Shown piece after piece: positions 35,003 through 44,489 of a stretch of DNA of 64,000 bases. The notes beneath the pieces are model-generated. The model saw only the letters and a program-made list of their open reading frames with translations, did not search any database and was not told the DNA's origin. Source of the stretch: Bacillota bacterium (lineage in GTDB: Bacteria; Bacillota; UBA4882; UBA8346); the NCBI GenBank assembly GCA_023392595.1, contig JAEVYU010000062.1, positions 45,596 through 109,595 of the forward strand, written 5' to 3'. Numbering within the stretch: position 1 is the first letter of the stretch; every line of letters starts with the position of its first letter. A program made the position numbers and the translations under genes.

Positions 35003-36403
35003 TTGAGAAGCCTTTTTTGGGTACCCTATCTTTACTATCCTTTTCCAACCATTGAATGGAAAAATGAAAGATGGGGCAGTATTTTGGAACATTGGGTTTT
35101 CTTAGGTGAGCGCAAAGAGGACGGCCATACCATCCGGTATGCTAAAAACCTGCTGAATATGAAAATTTACCGTTTTGAACCGGTGGTCACCAAGTTTACG
35201 GCTGGTGAAGCCGGAAAGTTTCGGCTAGGCATACAGGCGCGTAATAAAATTTTAGAATGTCTTGAAGCGAGTAATTTGGGAATTTTAAGCGTTAGTGGAC
35301 CTGATTTTTTTGGCGGTAAGTTTTGGCTCGGGTGGCAATCGCGGAATGGAGAAAGTTTTTTTCGTTCTTTTGAAAATCAGCCTCCTTTGGATTTAGCACA
35401 CACGATAACTGGACTCTACCCATTGATTCAAGCTTATCAGAATTTCAACAGGGCTGGTTTTGTTGTTGGAAGGCCTGATTGGCGTCGGTTATATTGGGAT
35501 GCAAACGGCATTTATATGGTTGATCCTCTCTATTTGCCCTATCTGACTGAGCCCTTCGTCAAGCTTCCGCTGGGTCTCGAAAATTGCCGGCCACCGGAAA
35601 CATATGGCGGATCGGAGCTAACTGAATCCGGTGATTTGTTTTATTTAGGATTAATTATTTATCTGGCTTTGACGAATAGACTTCCTTTTGAAATGATGCA
35701 TGGGTGGCCCACGAAAGCTTTATTCAAGGGTGACATAATTTCCCCAGTGATTTTTCAACCCTCTCTTCATCCGTTCCTGGCGGAACAGATTAAAATTCTA
35801 TTATATCCCAATCCCGAAAAACGGGGTACCATCCAACAATTCGAAGCCTTTTGGCGTCACACGCTGGAAGAAAAAAGTTTTTTGGCTCCAGCTACGGCAA
35901 AGGTATTCATAAAGAAAGAACAGAAAAAATTTCAAAGAAAGATTCGTTGGAAAAAGATACGGTATCCGGTGTGGGGAACGACAGCCGGATTGATTTTCTT
36001 GGCTCTTTTTATATGTCTTATCAGTTCCCAAACGAATGGAAAGAGTGACCAAGAAACCGCCCCAATCATCGCAGTCCAAAAATTATATCAGATCGAAGCG
36101 GGTCCCCCGCGAGCCGGGATGAATTTACAGGCCCATTCTTTTATGATGAGGGATTATGCGAAGGATCGCCAGCAAAGACTAGAAGCCGCTACGGAACTTT
36201 TGATGCGACCCTTGGCCGAAGTTAAAGGAACCCGGCTTATTCGCCGAACACTTAAGCAAGCTATTGTTGAAGTTTCGGTTTGCCGCTGGGAATGGAGGGG
36301 CGGAAAGTGGAGAAACCGTCTATATAAAGAGAGACTGACGCTTGAATATCAAGGGAAAAAATGGTCGGCTATCGCCAGGAAGATCTACCGGAATAATGAC
36401 TAG
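35003..36403 (+). CDS. Membrane protein with degenerate kinase-like domain
   Basis: This protein of 466 aa has a region (about residues 130-300) that follows the C-lobe of Ser/Thr kinases: GRPDWRRLYWDANGIYMVDPL where HRDLKP-N and DFG would stand, then DLFYLGLIIYLALTNRLPFE. The HRD Asp is followed by unusual residues and DFG is changed to DPL, so it is probably a pseudokinase. A membrane helix lies near 320-340 and a soluble C-terminal domain of about 120 residues follows. The TTG start at 35003 has no good ribosome site and could be wrong. The last 4 bp overlap the convergent UbiB-family gene. Confidence 0.6.
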   Translation: MRSLFWVPYLYYPFPTIEWKNERWGSILEHWVFLGERKEDGHTIRYAKNLLNMKIYRFEPVVTKFTAGEAGKFRLGIQARNKILECLEASNLGILSVSGPDFFGGKFWLGWQSRNGESFFRSFENQPPLDLAHTITGLYPLIQAYQNFNRAGFVVGRPDWRRLYWDANGIYMVDPLYLPYLTEPFVKLPLGLENCRPPETYGGSELTESGDLFYLGLIIYLALTNRLPFEMMHGWPTKALFKGDIISPVIFQPSLHPFLAEQIKILLYPNPEKRGTIQQFEAFWRHTLEEKSFLAPATAKVFIKKEQKKFQRKIRWKKIRYPVWGTTAGLIFLALFICLISSQTNGKSDQETAPIIAVQKLYQIEAGPPRAGMNLQAHSFMMRDYAKDRQQRLEAATELLMRPLAEVKGTRLIRRTLKQAIVEVSVCRWEWRGGKWRNRLYKERLTLEYQGKKWSAIARKIYRNND

Positions 36404-38064
36404 ATGCGGCCCGAACGGATCATGGAAATCAGCAACCATATTCCCATGACAAGGGCAGTCAGAAACCCGATTTCGGCAATGGGAAAGTGACCGAATAAGG
36501 AAGCGGAAGTTTTGAAGGAGATCAATGATGAGCCAATGATGATTGCCGCAATAATGATGCTGGATGAAAGCCGGTTTCCCAAAATCACCAACCGGGAGAT
36601 GAATAAGTCAAAGTGGTGTTGTTCAATTCTTAATCTCAGTTCCCCGTCACCGGCCATTTGCAGCAGTTCAGTGGCTTTTCCGGGTAGAGTAGTCACTACC
36701 GTGGTGAGATCCAACAAGTAGTCTAATAAGGCTTTTTTTAGGTTCTCCGGGGTGAATTTCTCCAAAAACAACCGTGGGCCAAAAGGTTTGGCCAGTTCTA
36801 GCAGGCTGGTATCAGGATCAAGTTGGGTAATGATATTATCCAGTAGTACGAAGCATCTGGCGATCAGGATTAGTTCTTGGGGAGGACGAATCTGAAAACG
36901 GGAGAAGAATTCTAACAGTTCCCGGAATAAGGTACCCAGTTCGATGTCTTTTAACGGGCGGTTATAATAGCGATCTAATAAATAGTATAATTCCCGTTTT
37001 AAAAGGTGTTGGTCCCCTTTGAACGGCTTGCTTGAAAATTCGCTTAGAACCATTAAAAGAGTATTAACATCTCTGCGGAGTATACTCAGGAGGATTTTGA
37101 CAAGACGCTCTTTCAGCCATCCGTTAAGACGGCCAACCATTCCGAAATCCATCAATAGAATGATTCCCTCTTTGGAAATCAAAATATTGCCTGGATGGGG
37201 GTCGGCATGAAAAAATCCGTCAATGAGGATCTGCTTAAAAAATACTTTCGATAGTTTACGGGCTGCTTCCGGTTTACAGATGCCGTGTTGTTCCAACTCG
37301 GCGGTAGCCTTTATTTTCGAACCCTCAACGTAATCAAGGACCAAGACTTTTTTTGTAGTTAATTTCCAATGTACTTTCGGGATCAAGACATCTTTATCGT
37401 CCTTGAAATTTTCACGAAAGCGGTCGGCGTTTTTCGCCTCGATGATGTAGTCGAGTTCGTCGCGGATCGTCCGGGCAAACTCACTAATAAAATCCTGAAT
37501 CTTGTAAAGCTTACCCCAATCGGTTCGGGCTTCCAGAAAGCCTGCCGCGTCACACATGATTTCCAGGTCTGTATCAATGGTTTTCTGTATTCCTGGCCGT
37601 TGAACTTTGACAGCCACCCGTTCCCCCGTTAATAAAGTGGCTTCGTGGACCTGGCCAATCGAAGCGGAAGCCAGAGGGGTGGAATTGAATGCCTTAAAAA
37701 TTGACTCCAAAGACTGTCTTAGTTCCGTTTCCAGGGTTTGCTGTACTTCAAAAAAGCCGACCGATGGAACCTGATCTTGCAATAATTCCAACTGGGATAT
37801 AAACTGGGCGGGGAGCAAGTCGGGGCGTGTACTTAAAACTTGGCCTAACTTGATAAAGGTTGGGCCCAATTCCGCCAACATCATCCGGAATCGCCCGGCA
37901 ATGTGTAAGGGGGAGTCCTCTGCCTTCCGGCGCCAGGGCCAGGGCACGACTTTGCGGATGGGGCTTAACTCCAGTAAATAGCCGAACCCATGGGTGCTGA
38001 TGACCCGGATGATCTCATTATACCGCTGAAAATGCCGATAATGTTTTGTAAAGAAAGGCTTCAA
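36400..38064 (-). CDS. UbiB/AarF (ABC1) family atypical kinase
   Basis: This protein of 554 aa has the KxGQ motif (FIKLGQVLSTRPDLLP, near residues 72-87) and the A-rich loop PLASASIGQVHEA that replaces the P-loop. Catalytic ADPHPGNILI and metal-binding MDFGMVGRL follow. Two C-terminal membrane helices (about residues 500-552) are typical. UbiB-like proteins are ATPases/kinases tied to isoprenoid lipid metabolism; in anaerobic Bacillota the partner pathway is not established. It is convergent with the pseudokinase gene by 4 bp. Confidence 0.93.
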   Translation of the reverse strand: MKPFFTKHYRHFQRYNEIIRVISTHGFGYLLELSPIRKVVPWPWRRKAEDSPLHIAGRFRMMLAELGPTFIKLGQVLSTRPDLLPAQFISQLELLQDQVPSVGFFEVQQTLETELRQSLESIFKAFNSTPLASASIGQVHEATLLTGERVAVKVQRPGIQKTIDTDLEIMCDAAGFLEARTDWGKLYKIQDFISEFARTIRDELDYIIEAKNADRFRENFKDDKDVLIPKVHWKLTTKKVLVLDYVEGSKIKATAELEQHGICKPEAARKLSKVFFKQILIDGFFHADPHPGNILISKEGIILLMDFGMVGRLNGWLKERLVKILLSILRRDVNTLLMVLSEFSSKPFKGDQHLLKRELYYLLDRYYNRPLKDIELGTLFRELLEFFSRFQIRPPQELILIARCFVLLDNIITQLDPDTSLLELAKPFGPRLFLEKFTPENLKKALLDYLLDLTTVVTTLPGKATELLQMAGDGELRLRIEQHHFDLFISRLVILGNRLSSSIIIAAIIIGSSLISFKTSASLFGHFPIAEIGFLTALVMGIWLLISMIRSGRI

Positions 38065-38240
38065 ACTGTGCCTCGCGCTTCGAATTTTGTGATAGCTGCA
38101 TTAAACCGACAGGTTTAAGCAGACAGTATTTTAGTTTGTGCGCAAGCGGTTGTAAATATTTGGGGTTAGCCGATTTTGAGTTGCATCGAGTCGAAAAGCT
38201 ATTTCCATTGCCATCTTATTGTTATTGGGGAGGATATTCT

Positions 38241-39563
38241 TTGGGCAAACTTATCTCCAAATTCGGACTTGCTTTCCAAGGTTTCAATTCGGATTCTTCC
38301 AATCCCAGTGAAAAACTGCAGCGAAATATCAGCCTCAATATAATTCATGGCATGTTTAATGTGGCTGCCCTGGATATGGTCAATCCATTTCTGGGTATTT
38401 TTGCGATCAAGCTGGGAGCTTCTAAATTCCTGGTCGCTTTGTTGTCTTCAGCTCCAGCTGCAGTCAGCCTTCTTTCCATGATTCCTCTGGCCGGATGTAT
38501 CGACCGGAGCTCCCGAAAGAAATTTTTGACTTTTGTTTTCATGCTGGCTCATCGGTGTTTTTTTCTGGTTGTCGCCTGCATCCCTTTTTTTGAACCTTCC
38601 GTCAGAGCGATGCTGTTTGTGGCGATCATAGCAGTAATGAATTTACCGGGTTCCATTGGCAATGTGGCTTGGCAATCTTTTATTTCCCGGATAATTCCTT
38701 CGGAGTACCGGGTGGCGGCGTTTGCTGCCCGGAACCGGATCATGAATCTGGTCGGTACTACATTGACAGTTATAGCCGGACTTGTTTTGGATCGCTTAAA
38801 ATATCCCATTGGGTATCAGATTTTTTTCACCACAGCCTTTATTCTTGGAATGATCGAATTATATGTTTTCAGTAAGATTGAAGAACCTGCGCCGGAAGAA
38901 AGTGTTACCTCATGCGTTGATAAGACTCAAAAAAGGGAAAATTCTCCAACCCAAATCATTTCCGCATTGATTAGCCAATTTACAACGCAGCCGCGATTTG
39001 TCCGGTATATGATGGCTTCTATTTTGTTCTATTTTAGTTGGCAGATCGCCTGGCCTTTATTTAGCTGGTATCAGGTGAAAGTACTGCATGCCAATAATCT
39101 ATGGGTTAGTGTGTTGAGTCTGATGAATACCGGTGGTTCTTTGGTGGGTTATGGATTTTGGGTCAGGGTCTTGGGTCGGCATGGTAATCTTAAAACATTG
39201 TTTTATGCCAGTAGTTTTATTTTTATCGTTCCGGCAATTTATGCATTTTCCCATAGTTTATATGTTGTTTCCGCCTTCAATTTGTTGGTCGGAGCCATAT
39301 TCTCAGGAGTGAACCTGGCTCTGTTCAACGCACTTTTGGAAGTAACTCCCGAAGAACGCAAAACATCCTACATTGCTTATTACAATACGGCGATTACTCT
39401 GTCGACAATTATTGCCCCTATTGCCGGAGTGGGACTTTTAAGCATCATGAATTTTAAATGGGCTTTTATCGTATGCGCGGTTTTACGTATGTTGGGGAGT
39501 TTATGCTTTTGGGTGATTGATAAAATGGAGTCTAGGGAAAAAATTGCAAATATTCAATCATAA
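38241..39563 (+). CDS. Major facilitator superfamily transporter
   Basis: This protein of about 440 aa has about 12 membrane helices in two halves. The TTG at 38241 is preferred over the upstream frame because ggggagga at 38227-38234 lies six bases before it and the extra N-terminus is non-membrane and atypical. The loop-2 region SMIPLAGCIDRSSRKKFLTF resembles the MFS motif A (G-x3-D-R-x-x-R+). The later GVNLALFNALLEVTPEERKTSYIAYYNT is often seen in uncharacterised MFS proteins. The substrate is unknown. Confidence 0.85.
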   Translation: MGKLISKFGLAFQGFNSDSSNPSEKLQRNISLNIIHGMFNVAALDMVNPFLGIFAIKLGASKFLVALLSSAPAAVSLLSMIPLAGCIDRSSRKKFLTFVFMLAHRCFFLVVACIPFFEPSVRAMLFVAIIAVMNLPGSIGNVAWQSFISRIIPSEYRVAAFAARNRIMNLVGTTLTVIAGLVLDRLKYPIGYQIFFTTAFILGMIELYVFSKIEEPAPEESVTSCVDKTQKRENSPTQIISALISQFTTQPRFVRYMMASILFYFSWQIAWPLFSWYQVKVLHANNLWVSVLSLMNTGGSLVGYGFWVRVLGRHGNLKTLFYASSFIFIVPAIYAFSHSLYVVSAFNLLVGAIFSGVNLALFNALLEVTPEERKTSYIAYYNTAITLSTIIAPIAGVGLLSIMNFKWAFIVCAVLRMLGSLCFWVIDKMESREKIANIQS

Positions 39564-39670
39564 TCGGCGTTTACTTATGAATAAACTGTAACGGAGCCGA
39601 GGTTGGGTATGCGCCTTCCGGCTACTTGATAAACATGGGATGATCCAAGATTATTTTTATTAAAAAGTCT

Positions 39671-40405
39671 GTGATTCATGGAATAATCTGCGGGATGATA
39701 ATGGCTTGCTGTTTGATGGCCTTTACAAACCGTCCGCTCAAGGTATATAAAGACAGGGAGCAATGGGAACGAATAGGGGCTATTGTTTGGGATGTTTGTG
39801 TTCGGGAAAAATTGCTGGCTCTTACATTTGATGATGGGCCAAGTCCGACTTTCACCTGGGAGATACTGGACTTACTTGCAAAATATAATGCAAAAGCCAC
39901 CTTTTTTGTGATGGGAAAACAAGCCCAGATGTATCCGGAAATTGTTCTCAGGGAACATCGCGAAGGGCATGAAATTGGAAATCATACCTATAGCCACCCC
40001 GAAGTGAACCATATTCCTTTTGAGGAGTTAAGAGACGATTTATTTCATGCTCATCAGCTCATTGCTGAAATTACCGGTGGAAATATGACCTTGTTTCGAC
40101 CAACCAGTGGATTTTATGATGATAAAATTGTTAAAGTTGCCCGTTTACTGGGATACAAAGTTGTGATTTGGACTTGGGGGCAGGATAGCCGGGATTGGAC
40201 CGGAATCAGCGGTCAGACGATTGCAATGCGCTTGATTAAAACAGTTAAACCAGGTAATATTATTCTCTTTCATGATCAGGGCGGAAACCGTTCCAATACG
40301 ATTATGGCTTTGAAAATCATACTCCCGGTACTTACCCGACAAGGTTATCATTTTTCCACTGTTTCAGGATTATTACAAAAAGCCCTCTATAAAACTACAA
40401 AATGA
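39671..40405 (+). CDS. Polysaccharide deacetylase (NodB family)
   Basis: This protein of about 244 aa has a short hydrophobic N-terminus (about residues 4-16) that may anchor it. Catalytic and metal motifs are LTFDDGPSPTFTWEI (base Asp and metal Asp, near residue 57), HTYSHP (metal His pair), a changed FRPTSGFYDD in place of RxPY-G, and ILFHDQGGNRSNTI. The family removes N-acetyl groups from chitin-like or peptidoglycan sugars at the cell surface. The start is uncertain (GTG 39671 or ATG 39695) since no ribosome site is obvious. Confidence 0.85.
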   Translation: MIHGIICGMIMACCLMAFTNRPLKVYKDREQWERIGAIVWDVCVREKLLALTFDDGPSPTFTWEILDLLAKYNAKATFFVMGKQAQMYPEIVLREHREGHEIGNHTYSHPEVNHIPFEELRDDLFHAHQLIAEITGGNMTLFRPTSGFYDDKIVKVARLLGYKVVIWTWGQDSRDWTGISGQTIAMRLIKTVKPGNIILFHDQGGNRSNTIMALKIILPVLTRQGYHFSTVSGLLQKALYKTTK

Positions 40406-40594
40406 CTAAATGTTTATTCTAAATTCATATGGCCAGTCCCTTTGAATGCTTCATATACTGTTAGAAATCTAGTAGAATGTTTCATAAACAAAGGAACTAA
40501 AACTAAGCCATGAAACGTTCTACTCAAGTAAAACGTCACTTCTAATTTTATCACATAGGATAAACGTTTTACCCAATGGAAAGGAGAAAAGGGA

Positions 40595-40765
40595 ATGGCG
40601 GTTTTATCACTTAAAATTTTGGATCGCAATAGCGACATTCAGACGATGCCTCAGACCGGCTCTACCCATGAATATCCGGTAATCGTTTCCGGAAACATTC
40701 ATAATATCGAGAGTCAAGAGTTAATCGAACGTTGGGTTGATGTAATAAAAAACAAGGCGCGATAG
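40595..40765 (+). CDS. Small hypothetical protein (56 aa)
   Basis: The frame MAVLSLKILDRNSDIQTMPQ... ends at TAG 40763-40765. aaaggagaaaaggg at 40580-40593 gives a strong ribosome site for the ATG at 40595. Composition is protein-like with no membrane segment, and a terminator follows at 40817. No family recognised. Confidence 0.6.
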   Translation: MAVLSLKILDRNSDIQTMPQTGSTHEYPVIVSGNIHNIESQELIERWVDVIKNKAR

Positions 40766-40816
40766 TAAATTGTTGATTTGAAACTGAGACAACCTATTTT
40801 AATGAATTTGAAAATA

Positions 40817-40848
40817 AAAACAAACGGTGTTTTTGACCGTTTGTTTTT
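40817..40848. terminator. Bidirectional terminator
   Basis: The arms aaaacaaacggt and accgtttgtttt enclose a short loop, with A and T tracts outside. It closes the 56-aa gene on + and the PpnP gene on -. Confidence 0.85.
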
Positions 40849-40854
40849 ATGCTG

Positions 40855-41175
40855 TTATAAGTTCTTGACATAGGAGCAACAATAATCGGTTATTTCTTTG
40901 ACCTTCAACTGAAATTTGGAATGGGCAGGCACTTCGAAAGTGGTTCCTTCCTTTAAAGATAACCACCCGGTACTGCCAGGCAATAAAACTTCCAATTTAC
41001 CGCTTAGAATCTCCATCACTTCTTTATCCCCGGTTCCAAACTCATAATCCCCGGGCAACATGATGCCTAAGGTTTTTCGTTCTCCACCCGCCAGGATCAC
41101 TGTTCGGCTGGTTACTTTACCGTCAAAATAAACATTGGCTTTTTTAACGATGGTGGCGTTATCAAATTGTTCCAT
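40855..41175 (-). CDS. ppnP: Pyrimidine/purine nucleoside phosphorylase PpnP
   Basis: This cupin-fold protein of 106 aa matches PpnP (formerly DUF1255/YaiE) in length. Family blocks are ANVYFDGKVTSRTV, KTLGIMLPGDYEFGTGDKEVMEILSG and FEVPAHSKFQLKV. The enzyme splits a broad range of nucleosides with phosphate. It is monocistronic, with the next gene on the other strand and a terminator at its end. The 41176-41459 region upstream shows nothing notable. Confidence 0.93.
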   Translation of the reverse strand: MEQFDNATIVKKANVYFDGKVTSRTVILAGGERKTLGIMLPGDYEFGTGDKEVMEILSGKLEVLLPGSTGWLSLKEGTTFEVPAHSKFQLKVKEITDYCCSYVKNL

Positions 41176-41459
41176 TCGTTTGTTTCCCCCTTATTTTTGA
41201 GGAAATTATATAATGCTGGGAATGATTTGACAAGACTGTCGCTGAAAATCGATCGCTATGAATGACTTAGCGGCCGGTACTGCTGGTTACGTCCGGCGAT
41301 CTTTGTTGAGTATCCGAAGTGGCTGGAATTTTTGGATAGTATGGCGATGGCGGGCTAATATTATTACCGGAAGTCGTGGCTTTGTAAAAGAAGACAAATT
41401 GCCGACGGCAATCCAGTAATGGCGGGATTTATTAAAAATAAAAATGGAGGGAATAAACT

Positions 41460-43232
41460 GTGAAGTATTATAGCAACGGCAATTATGAAGCATTTGCCCG
41501 TCCCTTAAAACCCTTTGGAGTGGATCAAAAATCGGCCTATTTGATTGGCGCGGGTTTAGCCTCTTTGGCCGCAGCCTGTTTTTTAATCCGGGACGGCCGG
41601 ATGAAGGGCGATAGGATTCATATTCTCGAAGAACTTGCCCTCTCCGGGGGAGCCTGCGACGGGATTCGGGACAGTGAAAAAGGATTCATCATCCGTGGTG
41701 GCCGCGAAATGGAAAACCATTTCGAGTGTTTGTGGGATTTGTTCCGTTCCATTCCCTCTTTGGAGGCCGAAGGGATCTCGGTCCTGGATGAATTTTATTG
41801 GCTGAACAAGCAAGACCCGAACTATTCGTTGATGAGGGTCATCCGGAACCGAGGAGAGGATGCTCATACGGATGGGAAATTCGGCTTAAGTCCAAAAGCT
41901 TCTTTGGAAATTGTAAGGCTATTTTTGACCAGAGATGAAGATTTGTATGACAAGAAAATTTCGGAAGTGTTCAGCGGAGATTTTTTTTCCTCCAATTTTT
42001 GGCTATACTGGCGGACCATGTTTGCCTTCGAGGACTGGCACAGCGCTTTGGAAATGAAACTCTATATCCAAAGATTCATTCATCACATCGGCGGTTTGCC
42101 GGATTTTTCCGCTTTAAAATTTACTAAGTACAATCAGTATGAGTCGTTGATTAAACCCATGGTAAAATATTTGGAATCTCACGGGGTTCGCTTCCAATAT
42201 GACACCAGAGTAACCAACGTTGTTTTTGACATTCAAAATGGCAAAAAACTTGCTAAGAAAATCCTTTATGAGCATGGAGGTAAGGAAGAATGCCTGGAGT
42301 TGACTTCAAATGATTTGGTGCTGATTACCAACGGAAGTTGTACCGAAAATTCGACTTTTGGCGACCAGGACCACGTACCGGAGTTTGATGATTCCATCGA
42401 AGGATGCTGGAGGCTTTGGAGAAACATTGCCAGACAAGATCCGGCTTTTGGGAGACCCGATAAGTTTTGCACGAACACCAAGGAAACAAACTGGGAGTCG
42501 GCCACCATTACCACACTGGATGGAAAAATTCCTCCTTATATTGAGAAAATTTGCAAGCGGGACCCTTTCAGCGGAAGGGTAGTCACCGGTGGCATCATCA
42601 CGGTCAGAGATTCCAACTGGCTGATGAGCTTCACCTTAAACAGGCAGCCCCATTTTAAGGAACAACCCCCAGAGGAGCTTGTGGTATGGCTCTATGGTTT
42701 GTTTATCGATATCCCGGGCAATTTTATTCATAAGCCGATGAGAGAGTGCAGCGGTTTGGAAATTACCCAGGAATGGCTTTACCATTTGGGCGTCCCTGAA
42801 TCCCGCCTTCAGGAACTGGCCAGCAAGTCGGCCCGCTGTATTCCCTGCATGATGCCGTATATTACCGCTTTTTTCATGCCGCGAACCCAAGGAGACAGGC
42901 CGAAGGTGGTGCCGGACGGCAGTATAAATTTCGCTTTTATCGGCCAGTTTGCCGACACGGTTCGGGACACGGTGTTTACGACGGAATATTCGGTGAGAAC
43001 AGCCATGGAAGCGGTTTACGCCTTACTGGACATCGACCGCGGGGTACCTGAAGTATTTGCTTCCTGCTACGATATCCGGGTATTACTGGACTCGACGGCA
43101 AGGATGATGGATGGAAGAAAACTTACGGAGATAGAAATTCCATTCAAACAGAAATTGGTTTTGAAATGGATCCTCAGGAAGATTTCCGGAACGGTTGTGG
43201 AAGAAATGTTGAAACGCTATCATCTGATCTAA
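41460..43232 (+). CDS. ohyA: Oleate hydratase
   Basis: This FAD-dependent protein of 590 aa belongs to the myosin-cross-reactive-antigen family, which adds water to the cis-9 double bond of unsaturated fatty acids. The FAD motif is YLIGAGLASLAAACFLIRDG near residue 28. GGREMENHFECLWDLF and CIPCMMPYITAFFMPRTQGDRP are conserved family blocks. GTG 41460 follows ggaggg at 41445-41450. Length is normal. It may serve detoxification of free fatty acids or formation of hydroxy fatty acids. Confidence 0.95.
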   Translation: MKYYSNGNYEAFARPLKPFGVDQKSAYLIGAGLASLAAACFLIRDGRMKGDRIHILEELALSGGACDGIRDSEKGFIIRGGREMENHFECLWDLFRSIPSLEAEGISVLDEFYWLNKQDPNYSLMRVIRNRGEDAHTDGKFGLSPKASLEIVRLFLTRDEDLYDKKISEVFSGDFFSSNFWLYWRTMFAFEDWHSALEMKLYIQRFIHHIGGLPDFSALKFTKYNQYESLIKPMVKYLESHGVRFQYDTRVTNVVFDIQNGKKLAKKILYEHGGKEECLELTSNDLVLITNGSCTENSTFGDQDHVPEFDDSIEGCWRLWRNIARQDPAFGRPDKFCTNTKETNWESATITTLDGKIPPYIEKICKRDPFSGRVVTGGIITVRDSNWLMSFTLNRQPHFKEQPPEELVVWLYGLFIDIPGNFIHKPMRECSGLEITQEWLYHLGVPESRLQELASKSARCIPCMMPYITAFFMPRTQGDRPKVVPDGSINFAFIGQFADTVRDTVFTTEYSVRTAMEAVYALLDIDRGVPEVFASCYDIRVLLDSTARMMDGRKLTEIEIPFKQKLVLKWILRKISGTVVEEMLKRYHLI

Positions 43233-43352
43233 CTTTTATGAACTGCCATCGGTCCGCTGATGAAATAAAAAAGAATCAACAAATCTGTTGAATTGATTCC
43301 AATACCAAGGTAAAATAATCAAAATGGCATGCAAAATCACAAAGGGGATGAA

Positions 43353-43766
43353 ATGGTGGAACGATCATTGGTACTGTTGAAACCGGATGCAATGGAAAGA
43401 AGATTACTGGGCCAAATTATTTCTGTTTATGAGCGGAAAGGGCTTAACATTATTGCATTAAAAATTGTCAGGCCATCCAAAGAAATAACGGAAAGCCATT
43501 ATGCAGAGCATAAAGATAAACCATTTTTTCAAGGACTGGTCAATTACCTTACCAGGGGAAAGGTATGCGCTTTGGTTATCGAAGGAGATAATGTGATCAA
43601 GATGGTCCGAAAAATCAATGGGGCGACTGATCCGGCAGAAGCGGAGGCAGGTACCATTCGAGGGCAATTTGCCCTTTCCAAAACCGAAAATATCGTTCAT
43701 TCTTCGGATTCAGCGGAAAGCGCCGAGCGGGAAATCAAAATATGGTTTGCCGAAGGTGTGAGTTAA
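43353..43766 (+). CDS. ndk: Nucleoside-diphosphate kinase
   Basis: This protein of 137 aa shows ERSLVLLKPDAMERRLLG at the N-terminus and the active-site segment NIVHSSDSAESAEREI with phospho-acceptor His116. GATDPAEAEAGTIRGQFA is also intact. aaagggg at 43341-43347 supports ATG 43353; the open frame starts slightly earlier but adds no family residues. It balances NTP pools by gamma-phosphate exchange. Confidence 0.96.
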   Translation: MVERSLVLLKPDAMERRLLGQIISVYERKGLNIIALKIVRPSKEITESHYAEHKDKPFFQGLVNYLTRGKVCALVIEGDNVIKMVRKINGATDPAEAEAGTIRGQFALSKTENIVHSSDSAESAEREIKIWFAEGVS

Positions 43767-43810
43767 AATGGCGCCCTATTATAAATCTTTGAACAAACAA
43801 AAAGAAATGA

Positions 43811-43920
43811 GGCTGTCTAAAAAGTAATTCGAAAACAATAAGAAATATGATGGATAACTCATCGAATATGTTGAATTCAATGGATGTATTTCTCGCGTAT
43901 GAAATTACTTTGCCACAGCC
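43811..43920. mobile_element. MITE-like element with imperfect terminal inverted repeats
   Basis: ggctgtctaaaaagtaattc (43811-43830) and its imperfect reverse complement gaaattactttgccacagcc (43901-43920) bound 110 bp without a gene. The match is about 15-16 of 20. The ggctgtct-aaaa end resembles insertion-sequence termini known to me only in general terms. A target duplication was not established. Confidence 0.45.
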
Positions 43921-43963
43921 CCAAATGGGTTAAATCGTTAGGATTTATGAGAAAGCTTTGGTA

Positions 43964-44161
43964 TTAACGGCATCTTCCCGGACAACCCGGATCAACAACC
44001 ATATTCCTTGTAATTGGCTGATAAACATGTTGAGGTACGTTAACTATGTTTTCACGATTGATATGGACAACCGGATGAACATGGGTAACAATCCGGTATG
44101 TATAAGAATCATGAATGCAGAATTGCGGAGGATATATGACTGGTTGACATTGGTCGCACAT
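43964..44161 (-). CDS. Small spore-coat protein, CotD-like
   Basis: This 65-aa frame starts MCDQCQPVIYPPQFCIHDSY, then has a His/Val-rich THVHPVVHINRENIVNVP stretch and ends DPGCPGRCR. Cys at both ends and the HVHP-x-H-x-N pattern match the CotD-type inner coat proteins of endospore formers. aagaggtga lies directly before the ATG at 44161 on the minus strand. The opposite-strand frame at 43958-44206 is its shadow. Spore-coat roles are known for the family; expression in the mother cell is inferred. Confidence 0.65.
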   Translation of the reverse strand: MCDQCQPVIYPPQFCIHDSYTYRIVTHVHPVVHINRENIVNVPQHVYQPITRNMVVDPGCPGRCR

Positions 44162-44375
44162 TCCATTCACCTCTTGAATCATCACTTTATAATAGATAAT
44201 ATATGAGGATATTTAAAATAAAGGTATGGTGCATTATCACATTTAAAAATGCAATTTAGGTTCTTAATGTCGCCACCGGGCTACTATTTCCATATCCAAT
44301 CATCAGCTCCACAGAATTTAAAACAAAAGTTATCGATTCCATTCCCATACCTCTGTATGGGATGAATGAATCAAA

Positions 44376-44410
44376 AAGGGTTGTCTCGATGAACTCGAAG
44401 ACAACCCTTA
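44376..44410 (-). terminator. Strong hairpin, terminator on the minus strand
   Basis: aagggttgtctcga and its complement (tcgaagacaaccctt) pair over 13-14 bases. Read on the minus strand, the hairpin is followed by five T, giving a complete intrinsic terminator. It would end the small transcript started near 44490. Confidence 0.7.
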
Positions 44411-44423
44411 TATATATATCGGG

Positions 44424-44462
44424 TCAGAGACCCGGAACGCAGGGAAAATGGCCATTTATCAT
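44424..44462 (-). CDS. Candidate 12-aa peptide ORF
   Basis: On the minus strand aaaggggtgag (44468-44478) precedes an ATG at 44460-44462. It encodes MINGHFPCVPGL and stops at 44424, just before the terminator at 44376-44410. It may be a leader or signalling peptide, or the translated start may be accidental. Confidence 0.3.
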   Translation of the reverse strand: MINGHFPCVPGL

Positions 44463-44489
44463 GGCACTCACCCCTTTCGTTATAAATTT

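Noticed and set aside
43958..44206. 82-codon ORF on the + strand
   Set aside because: It lies opposite the CotD-like gene, which has the better ribosome site and a recognisable composition.
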